The translations under genes were made by a program, and so were the position numbers. Positions 24,906-33,161 of a DNA stretch of 45,562 bases are shown one piece after another. The DNA lies in contig NZ_JAATVW010000029.1 in the NCBI RefSeq assembly GCF_011947225.1, positions 1-45,562 of the forward strand, given 5' to 3'. The stretch is from Planosporangium flavigriseum (GTDB lineage Bacteria > Actinomycetota > Actinomycetes > Mycobacteriales > Micromonosporaceae). Every line of letters starts with the position of its first letter. The first letter of the stretch is position 1. Under the pieces are notes generated by a model. That model was not told the origin of the DNA. It saw only the letters and a list, made by a program, of their open reading frames with translations, and searched no databases.

Positions 24906-25502
24906 CTAGCGGGGATACTCTGCCCGAGCCAGGCTCATGTGCAGCACCGAGAGCAGCGCGTCCCGTACCGACCGGCGCTGACGTGCATCGAAGCTAATCA
25001 GAGGCGTCTCCTCGGACACCGCGAGGGCCCACCGCACGTCTTCGAGGTGGTGCTCGAGCTTCCCGTGGAACCGGTTGGCCGCCACGACGAACGGGATGTC
25101 GTGGTGTTCGAAGTAGTCCACCGCCGCATAGCAGTCCTCCAGCCGCCGCGTGTCCACAATGACCAGTGCGCCGAGCGCCCCCTGCGTCAGGTCCTGCCAC
25201 ATGAAACCGAAGCGGTCCTGGCCGGGCGTGCCGAACAGGTACAGCTTGATCTCCTCGTCGATCGTGATGCACCCGAAGTCGAGCGCCACCGTCGTCGTCG
25301 TCTTCTGCGGCACGTGACCAGTGCGGTCGATCTCCGCGGCCACCTCCGTCATCGCGGCTTCGGTGGTGAGCAGCGGAATCTCGGAGATCACCGACACGGT
25401 GGTGGTCTTTCCGACGCCGAATCCGCCGGCAACGACGATCTTCACCGGCAGCGGCGGTTTCCCGGCCAGCTCTCCGGCTTCATCGGATGGCTTGGAGTCC
25501 AC
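24906..25502 (-). CDS. Conservon small GTPase (CvnD-like)
   Basis: 198 aa. Walker A GGFGVGKTT (Gly26-Thr34), switch-like TTTTVALDFGCITI, the G3 motif LFGTPGQDRF and VVAANRFHG in place of NKxD. This is the conservon GTP-binding protein, thought to act with the roadblock and kinase proteins at the membrane like a heterotrimeric G-protein assembly. GTG 25502 has AAAGGG 6 nt upstream; TTG 25517 is alternative. It overlaps the DUF742 gene by 23 bp and is the last gene of the operon. Confidence 0.93.
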   Translation of the reverse strand: MDSKPSDEAGELAGKPPLPVKIVVAGGFGVGKTTTVSVISEIPLLTTEAAMTEVAAEIDRTGHVPQKTTTTVALDFGCITIDEEIKLYLFGTPGQDRFGFMWQDLTQGALGALVIVDTRRLEDCYAAVDYFEHHDIPFVVAANRFHGKLEHHLEDVRWALAVSEETPLISFDARQRRSVRDALLSVLHMSLARAEYPR

Positions 25503-25932
25503 GGATGACCCTTTCAATGATCTTCTTGTTCTGGGGAAGCCCGACGTCCGGCCGGCGCACCGCCAGGTAACCCGCTTCGATGAGATCGCTGACGAGTACC
25601 CGCGCCACGCCCAGATGCAGGCCCAGCCGGGCGGCGACCTCGGCGATCGAGATCGGCTGTGCGCAGAGCACGACGATGTCGCGGTGCTCGAACATCAGCC
25701 GGTCGGCGTCGCTGTGCCCGGCCGGCGTGGTCTGCACCTGAGCCTCGATCTCCAGGCTGGCATCGGCGGGGCGCACCCGGCCGCCGGTGAGCAGGTACGG
25801 GCGTACCCCGGAGGCCTCCCGTACCGGAGGCGGGACGTCCACCCCGCCCGCCTCGTCGAGGTAGGGCCGGGTCAGTCCCGGATCCGGCGGTTGCCGCCAG
25901 TCCTCGCCGCCTGCCATCGCGCTCAGGGCCAT
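25480..25932 (-). CDS. DUF742 protein of the conservon (CvnC-like)
   Basis: 150 aa. The DUF742 region begins at about residue 40 with VRPYLLTGGRVRPADASLEIEA and continues through DIVVLCAQPISIAEVAARLGLH, then GVARVLVSDLIEAGYLAVRR, a winged-helix-like pattern. In conservons this protein sits between the roadblock protein and the GTPase. ATG 25932 lies 5 bp after the roadblock stop; ATG 25917 is possible. Confidence 0.92.
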   Translation of the reverse strand: MALSAMAGGEDWRQPPDPGLTRPYLDEAGGVDVPPPVREASGVRPYLLTGGRVRPADASLEIEAQVQTTPAGHSDADRLMFEHRDIVVLCAQPISIAEVAARLGLHLGVARVLVSDLIEAGYLAVRRPDVGLPQNKKIIERVIRGLQAIR

Positions 25933-25937
25933 CGCCG

Positions 25938-26366
25938 TCAGGACCCGACGCTGATCTTCAGCTCCTCGACGAGCTGCGGCGTGAGGAAGTCACCGGCCCG
26001 GTTGGCGAACATCGCCATCTCGTAGGCCAGTACACCGAGGTTGGCCTCCTTCATCGCCAGCACGCCCAGCGAGGATCCGATTCCCAGGGTGCACACCATC
26101 AGGTATCCGCGCTCCAGATCGATGATTACCTTGTTTGCCACGCCGAGGTCGTACACCCGGGAAGCGCCGGAGGCCAGGCTGTTGATCGCCGAGGTGATGG
26201 CGGCCAGCCGGTCGGCGTCGGCCCGCTCCAGGGTGTCCGACATGGCGATGAGCAGGCCGTCGGATGAGACTGCGATCGCCTCGATCACCCCTGCGGTGCC
26301 CGCGGCGAACCGCCGCAGCAGCCAGTTGAAGCGCTGAACGTCGCTATTGATGCTCTGCGTTGTCAT
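25938..26366 (-). CDS. Roadblock/LC7 protein of the conservon (CvnB-like)
   Basis: 142 aa from ATG 26366. The Roadblock/LC7 domain covers nearly the whole chain: FNWLLRRFAAGTAGVIEAIA, VSSDGLLIAMSDTLERADAD, then YLMVCTLGIGSSLGVLA. Such proteins act as GTPase-activating partners for the CvnD-type GTPase (MglB-like). It lies 38 bp after the kinase stop. Confidence 0.94.
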   Translation of the reverse strand: MTTQSINSDVQRFNWLLRRFAAGTAGVIEAIAVSSDGLLIAMSDTLERADADRLAAITSAINSLASGASRVYDLGVANKVIIDLERGYLMVCTLGIGSSLGVLAMKEANLGVLAYEMAMFANRAGDFLTPQLVEELKISVGS

Positions 26367-26404
26367 CGCCACTCCCTTCCGTCGTGCGTCACTGCCGTTG
26401 CGCA

Positions 26405-28879
26405 TCAGTTGTTCGCGCGGGTATCACTTGCGGCTCCCGTGGCGCGGGCCACGCCGGCGACGAAGCTCTCCAACTCCGCCCGCTCACCTACCGGGTCCCG
26501 CGTCTGCGTACTGTGCACCGCCGGCCGGGGTGACGCGTGGTCGACGCGAAGGGACCGGTCCAGGTGCGCGCCCGGTACCCGGCGCGTCAGCTCTCCGCGC
26601 ATCGTTGACGCCTGCTCGGGGATGGTCGACCGCTTCCTATCGGGCTGCTCGGTACGGGGTTCGTCCATGACGAAGGAGGGCAGGTGGTCGCCCGGTTGGC
26701 GGCGGATCAGGCCACCCCGGGTCAGCGCCGGCGCGGCCGGTCGCTCCGGCGCAACCTGCTCCGGCACGGCCGGCTCCGACGGGAGGGCGGCCGGCTCGTG
26801 CTCCTCCATCACCTCAGCGTCCATGACCACGCCATTCACGGCCGTGCCGGTCACGACCGCACCCCGCGGAGCCTCCAGCTCGTGCGGCGCGAACCAGGTG
26901 AAGGAGCCAGCCCGCTCGGACGCCGCCCAGTCTGCGAGTTGTGCCAGCTCTCGGGTGTCGTCGAAACCGGGGTCGTACACCCGCGGCGGCCGCGGCGCGG
27001 CGCTCCTCGGCCTGGTCGGCGACGGCGGCGAGGCGGGGCGCGACAGGGCGCGAGGAGCGGTGGTGAACAGCTCCGGCGGCACCCGCACCTCGACGCTCAC
27101 CCCCTGTCCGGGGCTGTGGCGCAGGTGGACACGCAGGCCGTGGCGACGGGCTATCCGGCCCACCACGAACAGGCCCAGGACGCTCGTCGGCGCGATGTCG
27201 AGCCGTTCCCGCTCGACCAGCCGGCGGTTCTCCTCCGCGAGGCGCTCGTCGGACATCCCGATACCGTGGTCGACCACGGTTATCTCGCAGTGCCCGGACA
27301 CCCGCGCGTACACCTCCACCGGCGCGCCGGGCGGCGAGAAGGCGGTCGCGTTCTCCAGCAACTCCGCGAGCAGCAGCCGAAGGTCCGCCACCAGCTGCGG
27401 CAGGATCGTGACGTCGGAGACGGCGGCGATGCGCACCGCCTGGTACCCCTCGATCTCGGCCACCGCGGACCGCACCACCTCCAGCAGCGAGGCATGCGCG
27501 CAGATCGGCTCGTCCTCCCGGATCCCGGACACCACGAGCAGGCTGTCGGCGCTGCGACGCAGCCGGGTCGTCAGGTGGTCGAGCCGGTACAGCTTGACGA
27601 GCATCCGCTCGTCCTGCTCATTGCGCTCGAACTCGTCGATGAACGCGAGCTGGCGGGCGACCAACCCGCGGGTACGCCGGGCGATGTTGGCGAACATGAC
27701 CGACACGTTGCGCCGGCTGGCCACCTGCTGCTCCATCAACAGGGCCGCCGTGGTCTGCACCCGGTTGAACGCCGCCGCCAGCTCGCCAATCTCGTCGTTG
27801 CCGCGGACCCGCACCATCGCGAGCGTCGGCGGGTGGGAATGGCTGGCATCGCCGTCGGCGACCCGGACGAGCTCGGCACCGGCGAGGTCGGCCACCCGCT
27901 TGGCCGCCGAGGTCAGGTGCCGCAGCGGCACTGCGACCGAGCGGCTCACCCGGAAGCTCATCCAGACGACGCCGACCAGCAGCGCGACCGTGAGTCCGAT
28001 CAGCGTGGCCGCGCTCAGCCGGGCCTGGCCGGCACGGGACTGCGCGCGTACGAGGGTGGCGTGCACGACCCGCTCCTGCAGCGCGCCGGCCTGGACGGCA
28101 GCGGACCGGACGGCCGCCATGACGTCGGTCAGCGGCGCCGGCAGCCCGTTGCCGGCACCGACCCCGGCCGACAACTCGTCCAGGCGACGGGCGTTGGTGC
28201 CCCGCTCGACCGCGTCGAGCATCGCCACCGCCGGCGCCTCGGCCTGCTGGCGGAACCGGTCGACGTCGATGCGGCGCAGCGACCTGGCCTCGATGGCGAG
28301 CTGCGCCGCGCCGCGCCTGTCGGTGACCGCGACCAGCGCCGCTGCGCCGATCCGGTTGGCCTCCTCGTTCGCGCGTAGCAGCGCGTCCAGTGCGCTCAAC
28401 TGCCGGAGCCCGGCGAGGTCGACGCGCGGCAGCCAGGTCAGCCCCAGCGCGTCGATCAGGCGGACGATCCCGGCGTGGTAGGCGTCCTGTACCTCGGCCG
28501 GCGCCGCCGTACCACCGAGCACCTGGCGCCGGACGGCGTCGAGCGAGCCGAGCTGGCCGACCGCCCGGCGTACCGGCGGGGTGCCGCCCTCGACGGCCTC
28601 CTGGGCCAGATCGGCGCTGGTCGCGCTGAGCGCGGCGTAGGCGCTCCGGTCGACGGCGGGCGTGGCCAGCGAGGCGAGGGCGAGCAGCCGCTCCTGCTGC
28701 AGCCCCTCGATCAGTTCGGCGACCTCCCGCGCCTTGCGCGCGGCGTCGACGGTCACCGTCGCCGAGATCGCCGAGTCGAGGCGGCCGACCGCGAAAGGCA
28801 CTCCGGTGAGCACGAGCGCGGCGAGGGGCAGCGTGAGCAGCAGGCTGAGCTTCTGCTGGACGTTCAACCTACCTAACAT
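26405..28879 (-). CDS. Conservon sensor kinase with NIT-like sensor domain (CvnA-like)
   Basis: 824 aa. Transmembrane helices at about 10-30 and 297-317 flank a helical extracytoplasmic domain resembling the nitrate/nitrite-sensing NIT domain (AREVAELIEGLQQERLLALA). Then a HAMP segment, the phosphoacceptor-type helix KLYRLDHLTTRLRRSADSL, and the HATPase boxes LLLAELLENATAFSPPG (N), VVDHGIGM (G1) and GLFVVGRIARRHG. The Pro-rich tail carries two RRxPGxHL motifs typical of conservon kinases. Whether it truly phosphorylates is uncertain in this family. Start ATG 28879 overlaps the upstream sensor gene by 11 bp. Confidence 0.92.
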   Translation of the reverse strand: MLGRLNVQQKLSLLLTLPLAALVLTGVPFAVGRLDSAISATVTVDAARKAREVAELIEGLQQERLLALASLATPAVDRSAYAALSATSADLAQEAVEGGTPPVRRAVGQLGSLDAVRRQVLGGTAAPAEVQDAYHAGIVRLIDALGLTWLPRVDLAGLRQLSALDALLRANEEANRIGAAALVAVTDRRGAAQLAIEARSLRRIDVDRFRQQAEAPAVAMLDAVERGTNARRLDELSAGVGAGNGLPAPLTDVMAAVRSAAVQAGALQERVVHATLVRAQSRAGQARLSAATLIGLTVALLVGVVWMSFRVSRSVAVPLRHLTSAAKRVADLAGAELVRVADGDASHSHPPTLAMVRVRGNDEIGELAAAFNRVQTTAALLMEQQVASRRNVSVMFANIARRTRGLVARQLAFIDEFERNEQDERMLVKLYRLDHLTTRLRRSADSLLVVSGIREDEPICAHASLLEVVRSAVAEIEGYQAVRIAAVSDVTILPQLVADLRLLLAELLENATAFSPPGAPVEVYARVSGHCEITVVDHGIGMSDERLAEENRRLVERERLDIAPTSVLGLFVVGRIARRHGLRVHLRHSPGQGVSVEVRVPPELFTTAPRALSRPASPPSPTRPRSAAPRPPRVYDPGFDDTRELAQLADWAASERAGSFTWFAPHELEAPRGAVVTGTAVNGVVMDAEVMEEHEPAALPSEPAVPEQVAPERPAAPALTRGGLIRRQPGDHLPSFVMDEPRTEQPDRKRSTIPEQASTMRGELTRRVPGAHLDRSLRVDHASPRPAVHSTQTRDPVGERAELESFVAGVARATGAASDTRANN

Positions 28880-30050
28880 CGCCTACTCGTTCCCCCCGGT
28901 TGGCACGGACCGCGCGACCGAGGTGTGACAACTCCTCGAAGGCGAACGTGTCGAACGGGTCGGCCACTCGGCTCTCCGTCCGCGCGGTCCGTGCCCGTCC
29001 GGAGCCACCGGACGGGGCCGGCTCGGCCATCGCGGCCGGCGGCCGGGCGGGGAGCAGCAACGCCAGCAGGAAGCCGAGGAGCAGCAGACCGACGCCGGCA
29101 CCGAGCAGTGTCCAGGTCCGCCGGATGGACAGCCGGTCGGCCCGTTCGCGCAACAGGGAGTCCAGTTCGCCGAGCGCCGCGCTCGCGAGGGGGCGGGTCT
29201 GCTGGCGTACCCGCTCCGAGCCGCCCGTGAGCCCGGGGACGTCGACCTTGCCGAGCCTGTGCAGCCAGATCGCCGGCGGCACGAAGGCGTCCACCGCGGA
29301 GGTGAACGCGTCGAGCTGACCGGCGAGGTTGGGTCCGAGGGTGGGGGCGCCAACGCCGCCGGCGGCCCGGCTGTCGAGCGCCTTGTGCAGGCTGCTGCTC
29401 ACCTGCTCGCTGGCTACGGCCACCTGGTAGCGCGCCACCGTGACCCGGGTCTGCGCGTCGTCCGACGGGGTGCGCTCCCCGAGCACCGCCATGTCGACGG
29501 CGCGTCCCGCGAAGACCAGGACATTCGGTATCCACCGCAGCGCCGCGTCCGCCAGGTAGTACGACTCGAGCTCCGGGTCGGGTACGAGCTTCGAGGCGTC
29601 ACCGACGGCGCGGATCAGGTCCGCCGCGAGGGCCACCACCGCCGAGTACGCCGAGTACGCCTGCTCGCCGCCCAGGTGCTGGCCCATCACGGTGGCGATC
29701 CGGCCGCGCAGCTCGGTCCAGCGACGGTGGGTACCGAGCGGATCGCCGTGGATGTCGTCGGCCGTGTCGACTCCGGCGATCGCGGCGTCGACCTGGTTCG
29801 CGTCGGGCTGTGCCCCGCGAATGGCCGCGGACTGGGCGTCGGTCAGCTCACCGACGAGTTGGACGAGGGGTTGCAGGTACGCCACGCCGTGGCGCTCGGC
29901 CTCGATGGTGGCGAGCCCCTTGTTGGTGGCGCTCCACGACTGTGCCATCACGGATACGAACAGCGTGCCGGCCGCGACCACGACGGCGAGGCGCACGAAC
30001 ACGTGCGAGCTCCAGCGTCGCGGTATCGCGGAACGAACCCCGTTGGGCAT
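28869..30050 (-). CDS. Membrane sensor-like protein at the head of the conservon
   Basis: 393 aa. A transmembrane helix at about 16-36, a long helical extracytoplasmic domain (HGVAYLQPLVQLVGELTDAQ and onward to about 300), a second helix at about 310-333 (LLGAGVGLLLLGFLLALLLP), then a 60-residue cytoplasmic tail. The topology matches the sensor half of the kinase next to it but no kinase domain follows, so it may be a co-receptor or a duplicated sensor module. ATG 30050 has GGAAGGGGAA upstream. It is not one of the usual conservon partners that I know. Confidence 0.75.
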   Translation of the reverse strand: MPNGVRSAIPRRWSSHVFVRLAVVVAAGTLFVSVMAQSWSATNKGLATIEAERHGVAYLQPLVQLVGELTDAQSAAIRGAQPDANQVDAAIAGVDTADDIHGDPLGTHRRWTELRGRIATVMGQHLGGEQAYSAYSAVVALAADLIRAVGDASKLVPDPELESYYLADAALRWIPNVLVFAGRAVDMAVLGERTPSDDAQTRVTVARYQVAVASEQVSSSLHKALDSRAAGGVGAPTLGPNLAGQLDAFTSAVDAFVPPAIWLHRLGKVDVPGLTGGSERVRQQTRPLASAALGELDSLLRERADRLSIRRTWTLLGAGVGLLLLGFLLALLLPARPPAAMAEPAPSGGSGRARTARTESRVADPFDTFAFEELSHLGRAVRANRGERVGDVR

Positions 30051-30110
30051 GATCGTTCCCCTTCCTGACGGGCAGGGTAGAAACAGTTGGGTCGAAGGAG
30101 CAGAAACGGA

Positions 30111-31439
30111 TCAGCGACGCCGGGTACGGGCTACGGACGCGGCGCTGGGTACGGGCGTCGAAGCGCACGAGCGGGCCCGGGGCGGCACGATCTCGTACGC
30201 GGACTCGCCGTGCTGTGACAGGTCCAGCCCGGCGGCCTCTTCACGCGGGTGTACGCGGTTGCCGAGCAGCCGATTGGTGAGGCTGCCCACCAGGCACGTC
30301 ACGATGAATGAGTACGCCACGACCGCGCAGACGGTCACGAGTTGCGCGCCGAGCAGCCGGTACCCGCCGCCGTAGAAGAGCCCGTCGGCGCCGGCGGGGT
30401 TGACCGACCTGGTGGCGAAGAGGCCCACGGCGAGGGTTCCGAGCACACCGCCACCGAGGTGGACGGCGACCACGTCGAGGGCGTCGTCGAGGTCGAACCA
30501 CGACTTCAGGCCAGCGGCGAGTTGGCAGACGGCGCCGGCGAGCAGACCGATGGCGGTCGCGCTGAGCGGGGTCACGTACCCGGCCGCAGGGGTGATCGCG
30601 ACCAGGCCGGTGACCGCACCGTAGGCGGCCCCCAGCGTCGTACCCTTGCCGAACCGCGTCCGCTCGATCACGATCCAGGCCAGGAGCGCCGCGGCGGCAC
30701 CGAGCTGGGTGTTGATGACCGCGGTGGCGGCCACCCCGTTCGCCGCCAGGGCGGATCCGCCGGTAAGCCCGAACCACCCGAACCACAGCAGGGCGGTGCC
30801 GATCATGACGAGCGGCAGGTTGTGCGCGCGGTGCTGCTCCAGCGGCCAGCCGCGACGGCGGCCCAGAACCCACGCCATAGCCAGGGCCGCGGCGCCGCCG
30901 TTCGCGTGCACGACGGTGCCGCCGGCGAAGTCGAGGGCCCCGAGTCGGCTCGCCCATCCCTCGGGAGAGAAGACCCAGTGCGCTACGACCGCGTACACCA
31001 GCACCGTCCACAATGCAGTGAAGACGACGTACGCATCGAACCTCCACCGCTCGGCGGCCGCGCCGCTCACGAGGGTGGGCGCGAAGACGGCGATCATCAT
31101 CTGGAATGCCACGAAGGCCAGTACCGGTACGCGGAGGTGGGCCAGGCCGGGTAGGTGTCCGTCGGGTTGGTACACGTCGGCGCCGGCCAGACCGGCGAGG
31201 TCGAACCCGCCGAGCCACCGGCCGGTCCCGAACGCGAACGAGAATCCGATCGCCGCCCATATGAGACTGACGACGCCGATCGTGGTGAAGCTCTGCATGA
31301 TCACCCCGAGCACGTTCTTCTGGCGCACCATGCCGCCGTAGAAGAACGCCACTGCGGGGGTCATCACCAGGACAAGGGCCGTGCTGGCCAGTACCCAGGC
31401 GGTCGCACCGACATCCCACGATCCTTGACCAGGATTCAC
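30111..31439 (-). CDS. amtB: Ammonium transporter (Amt/MEP family)
   Basis: 442 aa with eleven expected helices. Family motifs: FFYGGMVRQKNVLGVIMQSF (helix 1-2), DFAGGTVVHANGGAAALAMA with the first pore histidine, GWFGLTGGSALAAN, and DVVAVHLGGGVLGTLAVG with the second histidine (commonly GCHGxGG). The N-terminus is MNPGQGSWDVGATAWVLAST, without an obvious signal peptide. The usual partner glnK is not next to it; instead the conservon operon starts 60 bp downstream on the same strand. GTG 31439 follows AGGAGG by 9 nt. Confidence 0.93.
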   Translation of the reverse strand: MNPGQGSWDVGATAWVLASTALVLVMTPAVAFFYGGMVRQKNVLGVIMQSFTTIGVVSLIWAAIGFSFAFGTGRWLGGFDLAGLAGADVYQPDGHLPGLAHLRVPVLAFVAFQMMIAVFAPTLVSGAAAERWRFDAYVVFTALWTVLVYAVVAHWVFSPEGWASRLGALDFAGGTVVHANGGAAALAMAWVLGRRRGWPLEQHRAHNLPLVMIGTALLWFGWFGLTGGSALAANGVAATAVINTQLGAAAALLAWIVIERTRFGKGTTLGAAYGAVTGLVAITPAAGYVTPLSATAIGLLAGAVCQLAAGLKSWFDLDDALDVVAVHLGGGVLGTLAVGLFATRSVNPAGADGLFYGGGYRLLGAQLVTVCAVVAYSFIVTCLVGSLTNRLLGNRVHPREEAAGLDLSQHGESAYEIVPPRARSCASTPVPSAASVARTRRR

Positions 31440-31668
31440 CTGTTCGTCCTCCTCGCAGCATTGCGAGCTGTGGACGGGTTCGCCGTGGCCCGACCTTCTT
31501 CGCCGGTGACGGAAGCCGGCGAGGAGTCTCTAGCTCACTCCCAGTGGTCTATGTGACCTCGGCCACTATAGGCACGCGTCGACAACCGGCGCGACCGAAC
31601 GGCCATGAAAAGCTCCAACTGGGACACCTGGCGGATATTTCCCGGCCGGAGTAGGAGAAAGGCACTCC
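31440..31668. promoter_or_regulatory. Divergent promoter region of amtB and the phosphoesterase
   Basis: 229 bp. The sequence ACTATAGG at 31565-31572 offers -10-like hexamers on both strands. GGTC-TATGT-GACC near 31546-31558 is a short inverted repeat. I looked for a GlnR box (GTnAC-n6-GaAAC) for amtB and found no convincing copy. Confidence 0.35.
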
Positions 31669-32613
31669 ATGGGTTCGACCGCGAGATGGACGCTGTTCCG
31701 GGTCGCCGTGGTGGCGGCACTGGTCGCGATCCTCGTACCGGTCTCGTTCGGCCGCAGGCCCGCGCACCTGGGACCGTCGGTGACCGCGCAGGGCCCCGCT
31801 CCGAGCCGTGCCGTTCCGGACGCCGCTCCCGCGCCGTCGGCCACCTCGGCGGTGGACGGCGCCCTCCACCCCGACCACGTCGTTGTCGCCATCTTCGAGA
31901 ACACGGCGTACGCCAAGATGGCCGGCAACAAGAAGGCGCCCTACCTGAACTCCCTGATGAAGCGGTCGGCGGTGTTCACCAACGCGCACGCCGTGACGCA
32001 CCCCAGCCAGCCCAACTACCTGGCGCTTTTCTCCGGCTCCACCCACGGCGTCAAAGATGACCACTGCCCCGTCGATCTGCGGGGAAAGCCCAATCTGGGC
32101 CGCCAACTGCTCGACGCGGGCCTGGGCTTCACCGGCTACTCCGAAGACCTGCCCATGCCCGGTTTTCTCGGCTGTTCGCACAAGCGCTACGCGGCCAAAC
32201 ACAACCCGTGGGTCGACTTCGACAACGTGCCCGCTAGCGCCAACCAGCCGTACAGCGCCTTTCCCACCGACTTCAGCACGTTGCCGACGGTGTCCTTCGT
32301 CGTGCCCAACCTGTGCGACGACATGCACGACTGCGGCGTGGAAACCGGTGACCGGTGGGCCCGGGCGCACCTCGACCCGTACCTGCGGTGGGCGGAGCGG
32401 CACAACAGCCTGCTCATCGTCACGTTCGACGAGAACGACGGCAGCCCGAAAAACCAGATCCTCACGCTCTTCGCCGGCGCCGGGGTCGCCCCGCGCAACC
32501 ACCGGGAGCCGATCAACCACTACCGGGTGCTGCGTACCATCCAGGACTTCTACGGGCTCCCCCCGATCGGGCAGACCGCGCGGAGCAGCCCCATCCGGGA
32601 CCTCGGCCGGTGA
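31669..32613 (+). CDS. Secreted phosphoesterase family protein (acid phosphatase/phospholipase C type)
   Basis: 314 aa. An N-terminal hydrophobic helix (residues 8-27) acts as signal or anchor, followed by a Pro/Ala linker. The catalytic domain has HVVVAIFENTAYAKMAGN (metal-binding Glu-Asn of the phosphoesterase family), AVTHPSQPNYLALFSGST, GYSEDLP, NPWVDFDN and LLIVTFDENDGSP. This matches the alkaline-phosphatase superfamily branch that includes AcpA and bacterial phospholipase C; substrate is probably a phosphomonoester or diester outside the cell. ATG 31669 has AGGAGAAAGG upstream. The stop is part of a terminator stem. Confidence 0.88.
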   Translation: MGSTARWTLFRVAVVAALVAILVPVSFGRRPAHLGPSVTAQGPAPSRAVPDAAPAPSATSAVDGALHPDHVVVAIFENTAYAKMAGNKKAPYLNSLMKRSAVFTNAHAVTHPSQPNYLALFSGSTHGVKDDHCPVDLRGKPNLGRQLLDAGLGFTGYSEDLPMPGFLGCSHKRYAAKHNPWVDFDNVPASANQPYSAFPTDFSTLPTVSFVVPNLCDDMHDCGVETGDRWARAHLDPYLRWAERHNSLLIVTFDENDGSPKNQILTLFAGAGVAPRNHREPINHYRVLRTIQDFYGLPPIGQTARSSPIRDLGR

Positions 32614-32652
32614 GAGGAAAGGGCACCCCGCTGCGGGGTGCCCTTTCCTCTC
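32612..32652. terminator. 19-bp perfect hairpin, bidirectional terminator
   Basis: GAGAGGAAAGGGCACCCCG (32612-32630) pairs perfectly with 32634-32652 with a 3-nt loop. The right arm ends in CCCTTTCCTCTC, a pyrimidine tract on the plus strand. It begins within the phosphoesterase stop codon and lies 14 bp from the converging gene end. Confidence 0.88.
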
Positions 32653-32666
32653 AGGTTGTCGGGTCG

Positions 32667-33086
32667 TCAGGCGGTCGGGCTGACCGACGGGGACGGACTC
32701 GACGACTGCGTGGGCGCCGAGGTGCTGCTGGACGGCGTCGGCTTCGGCGATTTCCGGTGGGGCTCGTGCCGCGCCCCGCGCCGGTCGCCCTCGTCTCCGC
32801 GCTGCCCGTCGTTGCCCCAGCCACCGTCACGGTTGTAGCCACGCTCGTGGTAGCCGCGGTCGCCGAAACCGTGTGAGACCGCCGCGCCGGCGACGAAGCC
32901 GACGCAGCCGATCACGCAGGCGCTGAGCAGGGCGGCCGCCGCGATCCAGATGCTCAGGCGACCGGGCAGCCGGCGGTACCACGCGGGCCGGGAGCCGGCA
33001 GCGGGAGCCAACGGCGTGGTCGGGCTCTCCTGTCGCGGCTGGTCGGCGGGCGGCACAGCACTGGAATTGTCAGGTGGGTTGGTCAC
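32667..33086 (-). CDS. Single-pass membrane protein with charged and Ser/Pro tail
   Basis: 139 aa from GTG 33086, chosen because AGGAG lies 7-8 nt upstream. A Pro-rich N-terminus precedes one helix (IWIAAAALLSACVIGCVGFVAGAAV, about residues 46-70). After it come a Gly/Asp/Arg-rich stretch (DRGYHERGYNRDGGWGND) and a Ser/Pro/Thr tail, probably extracytoplasmic. No enzymatic motif. It is 75 bp downstream of the sensor kinase on the same strand and may be part of that system's output or an accessory of it. Confidence 0.7.
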   Translation of the reverse strand: MTNPPDNSSAVPPADQPRQESPTTPLAPAAGSRPAWYRRLPGRLSIWIAAAALLSACVIGCVGFVAGAAVSHGFGDRGYHERGYNRDGGWGNDGQRGDEGDRRGARHEPHRKSPKPTPSSSTSAPTQSSSPSPSVSPTA

Positions 33087-33111
33087 TGTTGGGCTCCTGA
33101 GTCGAGGCTTC

Positions 33112-33127
33112 CTGTCGCCTACGACAG
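33112..33127 (-). repeat. Short inverted repeat between kinase and membrane-protein genes
   Basis: CTGTCG, loop CCTA, CGACAG. It lies about 35 nt after the kinase stop and could attenuate read-through into the membrane-protein gene. Confidence 0.4.
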
Positions 33128-33161
33128 TGACCGCCGTGCCTAAACGCAGCCGCCGCGCCAC

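Noticed and set aside
31440-31668. GlnR binding site upstream of amtB
   Set aside because: Searched for GTnAC-n6-GaAAC pairs on both strands; only poor partial matches were found.
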